From Enterococcus plantarum (GTDB taxonomy: Bacteria > Bacillota > Bacilli > Lactobacillales > Enterococcaceae), in the NCBI RefSeq assembly GCF_001730295.1, contig NZ_MIKA01000023.1, positions 62,001 through 126,000 on the forward strand: a stretch of 64,000 bases of DNA, written 5' to 3'. The notes under the pieces were generated by a model. That model was not told the DNA's origin and made no database searches. It was given only the letters and a program-made list of their open reading frames with translations. Each line of letters begins with the position of its first letter. The stretch's first letter is position 1. The position numbers and the translations under genes were made by a program. Below are positions 1 through 7,728 of this stretch, piece after piece.

Positions 1-163
1 AAATGTATTGAGCGGCTTTTGTGCCGGTTACATTGTTTCGGCTTTGAATTTTGTTATATTTTCTAAACGTACTATTTACGTAAGCTGACGCAGCCATTGA
101 AATCAACAATCCTACAATCACTAAGATATAGGTTGGATCAAATAGTGCATAAAAAGGCATCAT
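1..163 (-). CDS. YugP-like zinc metallopeptidase, N-terminal part (truncated by the window edge)
   Basis: Only about 54 codons are present. The frame begins MMPFYALFDPTYILVIVGLL, a short N-terminus followed by a membrane segment, then a stretch with FRKYNKIQSRNNVTGTKAAQ. That matches the start of the YugP family of membrane-bound zinc peptidases, where a first membrane helix precedes a conserved 'KY..v....g.TG...A' stretch. The HExxH motif would lie outside the window. The start at 163 is set by an AGGAGG ribosome binding site at 173-178 with nine bases of spacing. The gene continues past position 1. The family call rests on N-terminal similarity only. Confidence 0.6.
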   Translation of the reverse strand, partial: MMPFYALFDPTYILVIVGLLISMAASAYVNSTFRKYNKIQSRNNVTGTKAAQYI

Positions 164-345
164 TTTTTCATTCCTCCTGTTCTTTACTTCATTGTATCAT
201 GAGTTTCTAAAAAAAGTATAACTATACCTTGACGAATTTATGAACTCTAAAAATGTTTCTCTAACAAAATTGTCACATTATTTTAAGATAATCCGATGGC
301 AAATTTCCTCAAAAACAGGCATACTAGGCATAAGAGGTGACGACA

Positions 346-699
346 ATGAAAAAATTTTTATTTTTTATCTTACCATTCATCCTTTTAACAGCAGGTGTTT
401 GGTTTGGTTATGATTATTATTTTGGTGGCAAGGATTATTATACTCGTGTTGGAGAACCAGTTGAGGTAAGTACTGGAAAGTTTTCAAACGGTGAGAAATA
501 TACAGAGTATGACTATGAGCACACCGCATTTGATGAAAAAGGCGAAAAAACAGTTCAAAAAACATACGAAGTTAGAGCAAAACCATTGCGAATCAATGCT
601 TATTTAAAATTAAAAATCAATCCTAGAAAAGGTGTTCTCAGCTGGGAAGAAGTTCCTGAAAAAGATGTTCCTAAAAAAGCGTTGGAAAAATTAAACTAA
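346..699 (+). CDS. YxeA family protein (DUF1093), membrane-anchored or secreted
   Basis: A 117-residue protein with an N-terminal hydrophobic segment (residues 3-22), which is either an uncleaved anchor or a signal peptide. A small extracytoplasmic domain follows, containing the family-like stretch YYTRVGEPVEV and a C-terminal KINPRKGVLSWEEVP. This fits the YxeA/DUF1093 family, small beta-rich exported proteins of unknown role in Firmicutes. The start was placed at the ATG at 346, preceded by AAGAGGTG at a good distance; the in-frame GTG at 337 lies inside that ribosome binding site. The gene stands alone and is closed by a hairpin shared with the convergent gene downstream. Confidence 0.7.
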   Translation: MKKFLFFILPFILLTAGVWFGYDYYFGGKDYYTRVGEPVEVSTGKFSNGEKYTEYDYEHTAFDEKGEKTVQKTYEVRAKPLRINAYLKLKINPRKGVLSWEEVPEKDVPKKALEKLN

Positions 700-755
700 G
701 ACTAAAAAGAGGGTGGAACGTGACTCGTAGAGTCATGTCCTACCCCTTTTTTAGT
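700..755. terminator. Bidirectional intrinsic terminator between convergent genes
   Basis: An inverted repeat pairs ACTAAAAAG and AGGGTGGGA-like sequence (from 701) with TCCTACCCCTTTTTTAGT (ending about 755). An inner stem pairs TGACTC with GAGTCA. The A-rich and T-rich flanks give a U-tract on either strand, so it can end both the YxeA gene and the nucleoid-associated gene. Confidence 0.75.
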
Positions 756-1759
756 TACAGTTGATTACTAATTTTTTCAATATTTTTCAACACAATCGAT
801 ACGGTACCATCTGGGTTGTTCACAAATTCGATTAGATCGCCATTTCGATAAACTTCTATCGGTACGATCAATTCGATCCCATTGCTCATTTTTAATTTTT
901 GCTTCCCAAATTTTTTCTCTGAAATTTCTCTAGCTTCTCGAACTGGAGGTGTTTTATCAACAAATTTTGATTCATTGACTTCATCTTGATACGCCATCCG
1001 TGCTGAAATATTTTCTTTAAAAACTAACTCAGCCACTTGTTCATTGTCGATCGTTCCAGTTTCTTCAATACTTTCATACACGGCTTCTTTCACAGAAGCA
1101 ATCAACTCAAATTCATCTTCATTAAATTTTTTACCAATTCGTTTCACCGCTTTTTTGATTTCTTTCATATTTTCTTCTATAGAAGGAGCTGGCTGTGATT
1201 CAATCACTTTTTCTGAAAAATACCACACTTTTTCCCCTGAAAACTCATAACGTTTTTCTAGGAGCTCGTATGCTAAAGTATCTAGGTTGACGGTCATTCC
1301 TTCATCAGGCTTTTGTGATTTCGAAGGTAAAATAGCTCGATTGATGATCAATTTGTTATAAACAGCCTCATCTTCATAATCCACATAATGAGTGTAGCTT
1401 TCTTTATAGTTTAATTTGATCATTGCTAAATGCATCACCGTATCTAATTCGTATAAGATGAAAAGAACATCTGCACTCGGCGCATCTTCACTACCAGAAT
1501 ACACATCATACCAGTGTTGAGCCAACTGTTGACTTTTTTGAATAAAATCATTAGGAATTCCTCTCATTTTATCAACAAAAGAACTTTCCTCTGCTAAAAT
1601 ACCTGTTTTTGTTTGAGCCGTCGAAAGCTTTGTTATCTTACTTGTTAGATAAACACGAATATACTCTGTGGTTAAATCTAATTCCTTTGCTGAAAATACT
1701 GGTGTTCCTGTTTCACGATCAATAATGTGTAAAATTGCACTTTTTAAATAAATATCCAT
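755..1759 (-). CDS. Nucleoid-associated protein (37-kDa NdpA/YejK family)
   Basis: A 334-residue cytoplasmic protein without signal peptide or membrane segments. The N-terminus (MDIYLKSAILHIIDRETGTP), the stretch ELDLTTEYIRVYLTSKI, and EDAPSADVLFILYELDTVMH are typical of the Gram-positive branch of the NdpA/YejK nucleoid-associated family (PF04245), whose members are about 335 residues. The C-terminus carries a typical 'KLKMSNGIELIVPIEVY' block. E. coli YejK binds the nucleoid; its exact role is unclear, and a nuclease function should not be assumed here. The gene appears monocistronic and ends at the hairpin shared with the convergent YxeA-like gene. Confidence 0.75.
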   Translation of the reverse strand: MDIYLKSAILHIIDRETGTPVFSAKELDLTTEYIRVYLTSKITKLSTAQTKTGILAEESSFVDKMRGIPNDFIQKSQQLAQHWYDVYSGSEDAPSADVLFILYELDTVMHLAMIKLNYKESYTHYVDYEDEAVYNKLIINRAILPSKSQKPDEGMTVNLDTLAYELLEKRYEFSGEKVWYFSEKVIESQPAPSIEENMKEIKKAVKRIGKKFNEDEFELIASVKEAVYESIEETGTIDNEQVAELVFKENISARMAYQDEVNESKFVDKTPPVREAREISEKKFGKQKLKMSNGIELIVPIEVYRNGDLIEFVNNPDGTVSIVLKNIEKISNQL

Positions 1760-1890
1760 CTGTCATTCTCCCTTTTTTTAAGCCCTATTTAGTCTACCCG
1801 AAAGAACAAAAAAAACCAACTATTTTTAGTATGAAAAATAGAATAACTTGTCTCATCTAACTAAAAATAAAACGAGCAAAAGATCGTTCC

Positions 1891-1938
1891 TACGAAAAAA
1901 GGCCAGGACATCACTCTACAGGTCCCAACCTCTTTTTA
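1891..1938 (-). terminator. Intrinsic terminator of the trehalose PTS gene
   Basis: Read on the minus strand just after the stop at 1950, AAAAAGAGGTTGGGACC pairs imperfectly with GTCCTGGCCTTTTTT around a GTAGAGTGAT-like loop, followed by a T-run. Confidence 0.65.
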
Positions 1939-1949
1939 CGCACTTCTTA

Positions 1950-3416
1950 TTATTTTTCTTCAGCAAACAAGTTCCCCGTCGCTTCATCGACAGGATCAAG
2001 TTTGTTAAAAATACCTTTTGTTCTGAAAATATACGTTAAAATAAATGGAATGATGAATGCAATCAACATTGCGCCGAAAAATGGTACGTAGTATTGAGGA
2101 ACGATAGATAAAATACCAGGTAATCCACCAACCCCAATACTGATTGCCTTCACATCAAACAATGTGGAAAATAGTCCTGCACAAGCAGAGCCGATCATAC
2201 CAGCAACAAAAGGGTAAACATACTTCAAATTAATCCCAAACATTGCCGGTTCTGTAACACCTAAGTAACAAGAAATCATCGCTGGAATCGAAACTTGCTC
2301 TTCTTCTTTATTTCCTCTGTGCATAAAGACTACAGCTAATACAGCAGATCCTTGAGCAATATTTGATAAGGCAATCATCGGCCATAAATTGGTTGATTGA
2401 AAATCGGCAATCAATTGTAAATCAATCGCATTCGTCATATGATGCAGTCCTGTAATAACTAGCGGAGCATACATAAAACCAAAAACGGCGCCAAACAACC
2501 AGTTAAGAGATGAGGTCAACCCAGCATTCACGATATCTGAAATCCAGCTTCCAATTGTCCAACCAATAGGACCTAAGATCACGTGAGCGGCAATGACTGT
2601 TGGAACGAGTGCAAATAGTGGTACAAAAATCATGGAAACTGCTTGTGGTATAACTTTTCTGAAGAAGCTTTCTAAATACGCCAATAAAAATCCTGCTAAC
2701 ATAGCTGGAATAACTTGAGCTTGGTACCCAATCATATTTACTTGAGCAAAACCAAAATCCCAAAAAGGGATATCTGCGGCGGCTGTACTTGCAACAGAAT
2801 ATGCATTTAGTAATTGTGGTGATACTAACGTAATCCCTAAAACAATCCCCAGAATTTGAGTTGTGCCCATTTTTTTAGTAATACTCCACGTAATACCTAC
2901 TGGTAAGAATTGGAAAATCGCTTCACCAATCAGCCATAAAAATGAATTGACGCCACTCCAAAATTGGGATACTTCAACTATTTTCTGACCCTCTAAAAAA
3001 CCAAATGGGATCCCTTCCAATACATTGCGAAAACCTAGAATCAATCCCCCAATAACCAAAGCTGGAATCAACGGTGTAAAAATTTCCGCTAAAACTGAGA
3101 TTGCTCGTTGAACAGGATTAAGATTTTGTTTTGCCGCTGCCTTCCCTTGCTCTTTGGAAACGCCTTCAATTCCTGAAATAGTAGAAAATTCATTATAAAA
3201 TTGCGGTACCCCATTGCCTATAATGACCTGAAATTGCCCTGCATTTGTAAATGTTCCTTTGACAGACGGAATCTTCTCAATCGCTGCAGTATCTGCTTTA
3301 TTCAGATCGTTTAGAACAAATCGCATCCGCGTTGCACAATGTGAAACAGCTGCGATATTTTCTTTTCCCCCTACATCTTCTAACAGTTTTTTTGCGTCTT
3401 CTTGAAACTTACCCAT
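1950..3416 (-). CDS. treB: Trehalose-type PTS permease, EIIBC fusion
   Basis: This 488-residue membrane protein imports and phosphorylates a disaccharide, most likely trehalose to trehalose-6-phosphate. Residues 1-85 form an EIIB domain with the phospho-acceptor Cys27 in VSHCATRMRF. An EIIC domain with about ten hydrophobic segments follows (residues 105-470), including the conserved GVTEPAMFGINLKYVYPF stretch and TGLHHMTNAID. The linker and the NPVQRAISVLAEIFTPLIPALV block closely resemble TreB/TreP of Firmicutes. There is no EIIA domain, so phosphate must come from another EIIA. The trehalose assignment is strengthened by a TreR-type operator upstream. No trehalose-6-phosphate hydrolase gene is adjacent. 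Confidence 0.85.
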   Translation of the reverse strand: MGKFQEDAKKLLEDVGGKENIAAVSHCATRMRFVLNDLNKADTAAIEKIPSVKGTFTNAGQFQVIIGNGVPQFYNEFSTISGIEGVSKEQGKAAAKQNLNPVQRAISVLAEIFTPLIPALVIGGLILGFRNVLEGIPFGFLEGQKIVEVSQFWSGVNSFLWLIGEAIFQFLPVGITWSITKKMGTTQILGIVLGITLVSPQLLNAYSVASTAAADIPFWDFGFAQVNMIGYQAQVIPAMLAGFLLAYLESFFRKVIPQAVSMIFVPLFALVPTVIAAHVILGPIGWTIGSWISDIVNAGLTSSLNWLFGAVFGFMYAPLVITGLHHMTNAIDLQLIADFQSTNLWPMIALSNIAQGSAVLAVVFMHRGNKEEEQVSIPAMISCYLGVTEPAMFGINLKYVYPFVAGMIGSACAGLFSTLFDVKAISIGVGGLPGILSIVPQYYVPFFGAMLIAFIIPFILTYIFRTKGIFNKLDPVDEATGNLFAEEK

Positions 3417-3438
3417 TTCCTTTGCTCCCCTCTTTAAC

Positions 3439-3494
3439 TTGTATATACAATTAACTTGTATTTGTATAATACTTTATTATTTGATTTTTTACAA
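3439..3494 (-). promoter_or_regulatory. Promoter and TreR-type operator of the trehalose PTS gene
   Basis: On the minus strand a -35 TTGTAA (3489-3494) and a -10 TATTAT (3466-3471) are separated by 17 bases. The perfect palindrome TTGTATATACAA lies at 3439-3450, between the -10 and the start codon at 3416. This dodecamer is the tre operator known for B. subtilis TreR. A degenerate second copy, TTGTATTTGTATAA, overlaps the -10 region (3456-3469). Repression by a GntR-type TreR encoded elsewhere is inferred. Confidence 0.75.
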
Positions 3495-3687
3495 GCGTTT
3501 TCTTTTTTTAAATGAAAACTTTTTTTGCATTATTTTTCGTCATAGGAACAAAGACTTACATCACAAAACAAAAGCGATGATTTTACTTTTTCAAATTACT
3601 GGAAATTATTCCATTAAATGGTACACTTGGATTTACCAAATAAAAATAAAAAAACTGTTTATAACATTAGTAATGACCGGAGGAAAG

Positions 3688-5052
3688 ATGAAAAAAAATA
3701 AACTTGCTACTAAATTAAAAAAACGCTTATCAGCTGTTCAAGTTTTAGCTTTGGGTTTTATTGTCTTAATTTTTGTTGGCGGAATACTTTTGACTTTCCC
3801 AATATTTTCGCGCAGTGGAAATGCCACGCCATTCATTGACGCTTTATTTACAGCCGTATCTGCGGTTTGTGTCACTGGTTTAACAACACTTAATACTGCT
3901 TTACATTGGAACGCGTATGGACAATTGATCATTATGGTTCTAATTGAAATTGGTGGCTTGGGCTTTATGACGATGCCTGTACTTCTCTATTTTGTCTTAC
4001 GAAAAAAAATAACCTTAAGTACACGAATGTTATTAAGGGAAGCTCTGAATTTAGATGACATGTCTGGTGCATTTCGTTTGATGATATACGTTGTTAAATT
4101 TGCTGCTGTAATTCAACTAGTTGGTGCTGCACTCCTTTCAATTGAATTTGTACCCGAGTTTGGTTGGAAAAAAGGGCTTTTCTACGGTCTCTTCCATTCT
4201 ATTTCTAGTTTTTGTAATGCTGGTTTTGATTTATTAGGGGACAGCTTAACCCCGTATCAAACAAAGCCTTATGTTTTGCTCGTCATTGCTATTCTGATTA
4301 TTTCTGGCGGTCTTGGTTTTATTGTATGGCAGGATTTGTTGCGCTTTAAAAAGAAACGAAAGTTTTCTTTACATACAAAAATTGCTTTGATTACAACGGG
4401 GGCTTTACTGCTCGGGGGCTTTATCCTATTTTTTATTACAGAACACAATGCAAGCAATTTAACAACTGGTACAACCTTTTTTGAGCGTCTAGCCAATACA
4501 TTCTTTATGTCGGTTACGCCAAGAACAGCAGGCTATTATTCCATCGATTATATGCAAATGACAAACGCTGGATTAATTACAACTATTTTTCTGATGTATG
4601 TGGGTGGAACATCTGGATCAACTGCTGGTGGCTTAAAAACGACAACATTTGCTGTACTGGTCATTCAAATCGTTTCAATCTTCAAGGGGCGCACACGAGC
4701 TGAATTTAATGGGCGTACGATTCGAGACAGCACCGTCTTTCGTGCTTTAACCTTATTCTTTATCACATTGACATTATGCGTCATTTCAATCATGATTTTA
4801 ACCATAACTGAAACGATTCCGGAGTCTGCTGGTATTGAGTATGTGGCATTTGAAGTCTTTTCTGCCTTTGGTACTGTCGGACTAACCATGGGTTTGACTC
4901 CTGATTTAACAGTTGCTGGAAAAATCATGATTATGTTACTGATGTATATTGGCCGAGTAGGAATTTATACGGTTGGTTTTTCACTTCTAACAAGAGGACA
5001 AAAACAACAAGCTAAGTTTAAATACCCTGATGAAAGCGTAATGATTGGATAA
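3688..5052 (+). CDS. ktrB: TrkH/KtrB family potassium uptake channel subunit
   Basis: A 454-residue membrane protein built from four membrane-pore-membrane repeats, forming the K+ (or Na+-coupled K+) translocating subunit of a Ktr/Trk system. The four selectivity-filter-like loops are visible as AVCVTGLTT, SFCNAGFDL, TPRTAGYYS and FGTVGLTMG. The length matches KtrB (about 450). The ATG at 3688 was chosen because GGAGGA lies just upstream at the right distance and the protein then begins MKKNKLATKLKKRLSAVQVL; longer in-frame extensions reach into the treB promoter and are not credible. No KtrA-like cytoplasmic regulatory subunit is adjacent. NtpJ/KtrB paralogues cannot be told apart from sequence alone. 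Confidence 0.85.
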   Translation: MKKNKLATKLKKRLSAVQVLALGFIVLIFVGGILLTFPIFSRSGNATPFIDALFTAVSAVCVTGLTTLNTALHWNAYGQLIIMVLIEIGGLGFMTMPVLLYFVLRKKITLSTRMLLREALNLDDMSGAFRLMIYVVKFAAVIQLVGAALLSIEFVPEFGWKKGLFYGLFHSISSFCNAGFDLLGDSLTPYQTKPYVLLVIAILIISGGLGFIVWQDLLRFKKKRKFSLHTKIALITTGALLLGGFILFFITEHNASNLTTGTTFFERLANTFFMSVTPRTAGYYSIDYMQMTNAGLITTIFLMYVGGTSGSTAGGLKTTTFAVLVIQIVSIFKGRTRAEFNGRTIRDSTVFRALTLFFITLTLCVISIMILTITETIPESAGIEYVAFEVFSAFGTVGLTMGLTPDLTVAGKIMIMLLMYIGRVGIYTVGFSLLTRGQKQQAKFKYPDESVMIG

Positions 5053-5053
5053 T

Positions 5054-5097
5054 AAAAAAGACACACAAAGAATTTTTTCTTTATGTGTCTTTTTTGT
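5054..5097. terminator. Terminator after ktrB, probably bidirectional
   Basis: AAAAAAGACACACAAAG pairs with CTTTATGTGTCTTTTTT around a short T-rich loop, followed on the plus strand by a T-run. It begins two bases after the ktrB stop codon. Confidence 0.85.
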
Positions 5098-5141
5098 TTC
5101 TTTTTTCAATTATTTTTATGTTAATCATCGCTTATTTAAAA

Positions 5142-5230
5142 ATAAAAAATCCCACCCTCTAAAGAAGGTGGGAAAAGGAGTTTTACTCTAAAGAGTAAAA
5201 TGAAAAAATAAAAAGGGTTGTTGTTGGTAT
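5142..5230 (-). ncRNA. Small RNA gene, copy 1 of a tandem pair
   Basis: Read on the minus strand, a near-consensus promoter (-35 TTGATA at 5260-5265, -10 TATTAT at 5237-5242, 17-base spacer) lies just before a stretch of about 90 bases that ends in an intrinsic terminator. The terminator pairs CCCACC (5151-5156) with GGTGGG (5167-5172) and is followed by a T-run. The body holds ACCAACAACAACCC, a small hairpin TTTTACTC/GAGTAAAA, and a CU-rich run ACTCCTTTTCCCACC next to the terminator. No start codon with a ribosome binding site is seen, so it is read as non-coding. The CU-rich run is complementary to Shine-Dalgarno sequences, suggesting translational control by base pairing (inference). A near copy lies at 5402-5493. 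Confidence 0.65.
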
Positions 5231-5401
5231 GAATTTATAATACTATTTTTTCAAATTAATATCAACTAATAACTCTCGTATACGATAAAAAATTTCAAAA
5301 ATCGATCAAAAGGGTTTCTTTTTTCATATATTAAAAAAATTTTCTACTTCTCTTTCGTGATAAAACTGTCCTATATGGCCCTATTGATAAGTGATAGTAA
5401 T

Positions 5402-5493
5402 AAAAAACATCCCATCTCCATTAGAAGATGGGAAAAAGGAGTTTTTACTCTAAAAGAGTAAAATGAAAAAATAAAAAGGGTTGTTGTTGGTAT
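5402..5493 (-). ncRNA. Small RNA gene, copy 2 of a tandem pair
   Basis: This is the sister of the copy at 5142-5230. Its promoter has -35 TTGCAA (5523-5528) and -10 TATTAT (5500-5505), again with 17 bases between them. The RNA body is almost identical to copy 1 from ACCAACAACAACCC to the CU-rich ACTCCTTTTTCCCA. The terminator stem differs in sequence but keeps its pairing: CCCATCT (5411-5417) with AGATGGG (5426-5432), then a T-run. Changes in the stem that preserve pairing, plus an independent promoter for each copy, support two real, separately transcribed RNAs rather than one duplicated leader. Confidence 0.65.
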
Positions 5494-5573
5494 AAGTGTA
5501 TAATACTCGGCAATAAATAATTTTGCAAACAATATACTTCTACATTAATGACCGATTTCCATCTTTTCAAATA

Positions 5574-5606
5574 CAAAAAAAACGATCCAACTATCGTTGA
5601 ATCGTT
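5574..5606 (-). terminator. Terminator of the cold-shock gene
   Basis: On the minus strand, downstream of the stop at 5621, AACGATTCAAC pairs with GTTGGATCGTT around a GATA loop, followed by eight T residues. Confidence 0.8.
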
Positions 5607-5620
5607 CTAAAAGGTTTAAA

Positions 5621-5821
5621 TTAGTTTTTTACGATGTTTGTTGCTTGTGGTCCACGTTGACCTTCTTCGATATCAAATGATACGCTTTGACCTTCGTCTA
5701 AAGATTTGAATCCGTCACCTTGGATTGCTGAAAAGTGAGCGAATAAATCTGTTCCGTTATCTTGAGTAATAAAGCCAAAACCTTTATCTGCGTTAAACCA
5801 TTTCACTGTACCTGTATTCAT
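5621..5821 (-). CDS. csp: Cold-shock protein, CspA family
   Basis: A 66-residue single OB-fold RNA chaperone that binds single-stranded RNA and DNA and melts secondary structure in mRNA. The RNP1 motif KGFGFI (residues 14-19) and an RNP2-like LFAHFSAI are present, as is the family start [17 protein letters not shown]. The length matches the family exactly. The ribosome binding site lies in AGGAGGAACAC before the ATG. About 120 bases of AT-rich untranslated sequence separate the likely promoter (TATAAT boxes on the minus strand near 5935-5960) from the start codon, which fits the long leaders typical of cold-inducible csp genes. No other gene shares the transcript. Confidence 0.95.
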   Translation of the reverse strand: MNTGTVKWFNADKGFGFITQDNGTDLFAHFSAIQGDGFKSLDEGQSVSFDIEEGQRGPQATNIVKN

Positions 5822-6051
5822 AAATGTGTTCCTCCTAGTGCTTTTAGCACGATTAATTTTGCAATACCTTTGTGATAAAAAAAAGAGGAATTAAAACACC
5901 CTTACGAATGAAATGACCTATTAATTTAAATTACAATTATACTACATTTATTATTATACGACGAAATTAGGTAAAAGTATACATTTGATTTCATTTATGA
6001 GAAAAAACTCATTTAACTTATTGCCTTCTTCATCTTCATCCCTTTTACTTA

Positions 6052-6117
6052 GTAAAATCCCACCTCAAATGAGGTGGGATAAGGATAGTTATTTGTTAAG
6101 GTATTGATTTTTCAGAC
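6052..6117 (-). terminator. Terminator of the lipoprotein operon; possibly also a third small-RNA copy
   Basis: A strong hairpin, ATCCCACCTC with GAGGTGGGAT around AAAT, lies at 6057-6081 and is followed on the minus strand by TTTTA, so it can end the operon whose last stop is at 6153. A weak promoter (TTGCAT at 6147-6152, TAAACT at 6124-6129, 17-base spacer) and the CU-rich stretch TATCCTTATCCCACCTC resemble the two RNAs at 5142 and 5402, but the rest of the body is not conserved. The terminator is well supported; a third RNA is only a possibility. Confidence 0.6.
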
Positions 6118-6152
6118 TTGTTCAGTTTACTACATAATGACCGCTCATGCAA

Positions 6153-7130
6153 TCATATTTTATTATAAACATCAATTAACTCTGAATAGCCATTTGATAG
6201 TTTCTCCATCACGTCAATCAGTGCTTCTTCTTCTCCCCCAAAACTTGCTGCTAGTTCGTTTGATAGACTCTTGAACTCTGAGGCTTTTTCTATAAATCGA
6301 TCAATATAGATACTAGAAGTGGCTGAAGAAAATCCTTCTTTTTCTATATCTTTTGAATCTGTGGGTATTTTTTTTAGCTCATCCAAAGCTTTAGAAACGT
6401 CAATGTTCACTCCAACATAGTTCTCAGTGGTTAAATCAATCCTACCCTCTTCAGCTATGCTGTTACTAACAACATCTCTGGCTTCTTTCGCTGTATCAAG
6501 AAACTCTAACATTCCTAATGAAATTTTATTGCCTTCTTTTTTATGAGCTTCTCGCTCTTTCTTCTCTGTTTCACTCATGAACGTTCGCATATTATCGGAG
6601 AAATTCTTTATCGGGTCGTTCATTTCTTTAGTGATCGATACTAATTTACTATTTAGCTCTTTTCCTTTTTCATCATGATCATTCAAAAAATCTTTTTCCT
6701 GATAATAACTCTCAATTTCTTCTAAAATCAATACTTCTTTTTTTAGGACTGTCAATAAAGGTTTTACATCCTCATCAATCGCCATTTTGGGTTTAGTCGA
6801 GAGTCTTTTTTCCGCTTCTTCTATCGCTCGTTGAACTGAACCAATTACTCCGATATACCCGAGTGCAGTTTTATCATCTGTCGGCACAAACTGACCGTCT
6901 CCATCCATATGTTTCTGTGCATAAGAATGTTCAATTTTTGCTAATTCACCTGACAAAACACTGAATAAGTCAACATAGGCATTATACTTATCTTTTTCAT
7001 CTATCTTAGAAGAATAAGAATCGTCATTCGCAATATTTTCTTTTGCCTTTTCAAGCTTATTACAACCAGTCATAACAAAGACCACATTCAATACCAACAA
7101 GACCATAAACACGTTACTCTTATTTTTCAT
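6153..7130 (-). CDS. DUF3829-type lipoprotein
   Basis: A 325-residue exported lipoprotein. The signal peptide ends in a lipobox, VMTGC (Cys23), so the mature protein would be lipid-anchored outside the membrane. The rest is strongly helical and charged, with the recurring pattern of the DUF3829 (YiiG-like) family: NAYVDLFSVLSGELAKIEHSY near the start, repeated long helices, and KLSNGYSELIDVYNKI at the end. No enzymatic motif is visible. It is the last gene of a three-gene operon (lipoprotein, LOR protein, this gene) transcribed away from a BlaI-like regulator. Function is unknown; a link to envelope stress is an inference from the regulator. Confidence 0.65.
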   Translation of the reverse strand: MKNKSNVFMVLLVLNVVFVMTGCNKLEKAKENIANDDSYSSKIDEKDKYNAYVDLFSVLSGELAKIEHSYAQKHMDGDGQFVPTDDKTALGYIGVIGSVQRAIEEAEKRLSTKPKMAIDEDVKPLLTVLKKEVLILEEIESYYQEKDFLNDHDEKGKELNSKLVSITKEMNDPIKNFSDNMRTFMSETEKKEREAHKKEGNKISLGMLEFLDTAKEARDVVSNSIAEEGRIDLTTENYVGVNIDVSKALDELKKIPTDSKDIEKEGFSSATSSIYIDRFIEKASEFKSLSNELAASFGGEEEALIDVMEKLSNGYSELIDVYNKI

Positions 7131-7184
7131 TTTAGTCTAATCCCTTTATTTAGTTATGTCGTAATCGCTTTCGTTATCAACAGA

Positions 7185-7691
7185 TTATCGCTTCGTATAA
7201 TAGATGCGATCCAACGCAATAGTTGTTAATAAAAACGCTTTTTGATCATGTGCATCATCAATCTCGATATGATATTCATCTCCACCTAAAGTCAGTTTTC
7301 TTTTATCAATGTCACAAATAATTTTATCCTGCATCGTAAACTGGTGGCTGCCTGTCATTCCATAGCCTAATTTTACTTCTCCAATAGGTGAGTCAATCGT
7401 AAATTTATAGCTGAAAATATTTAACGAACGCGCCATAGAAACAATTTTTTGATCATCCACTAAAATATGATATTTTTTGAAATTGTAACTTAAAAATGAC
7501 CCAATGATACTTAAGAAATTGACATCGGTTTCACATTTCGCCAATGTTTGACCGTCTAAATCTGTAATTTCAAATTTTTCTCTTCCTAAAAAACTTCCTT
7601 TTACTTTATATAGTGGATTTCCTGAACCGTCTAAAATCTCATAGGTTGGTTTTAATGCAACTAATTTTTGTTTGATAATATATTTCATCAT
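7185..7691 (-). CDS. LURP-one-related (LOR/YxjI-like) protein
   Basis: A 168-residue cytoplasmic protein of the LOR/tubby-like fold. Family-like strands are visible in order: MKYIIKQKLVALKPTYEILD, GNPLYKVKGSFLGREKFEITD, the repeated G..KL-type hairpins, and a closing helix DQKAFLLTTIALDRIYY. Bacterial LOR proteins such as YxjI have no agreed biochemical role; in the related scramblases the fold wraps a hydrophobic C-terminal helix. There is no signal peptide. The gene sits 37 bases after the upstream lipoprotein gene and 54 bases before the DUF3829 gene, consistent with one operon. Confidence 0.65.
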   Translation of the reverse strand: MMKYIIKQKLVALKPTYEILDGSGNPLYKVKGSFLGREKFEITDLDGQTLAKCETDVNFLSIIGSFLSYNFKKYHILVDDQKIVSMARSLNIFSYKFTIDSPIGEVKLGYGMTGSHQFTMQDKIICDIDKRKLTLGGDEYHIEIDDAHDQKAFLLTTIALDRIYYTKR

Positions 7692-7728
7692 AAAACTCCT
7701 TTTTTTACTCTTTTTTTATACATCCTTT

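Noticed and set aside
3439-3687. 83-residue N-terminal extension of KtrB
   Set aside because: It overlaps the treB promoter and operator, has low-complexity composition, and the ATG at 3688 has a strong ribosome binding site.
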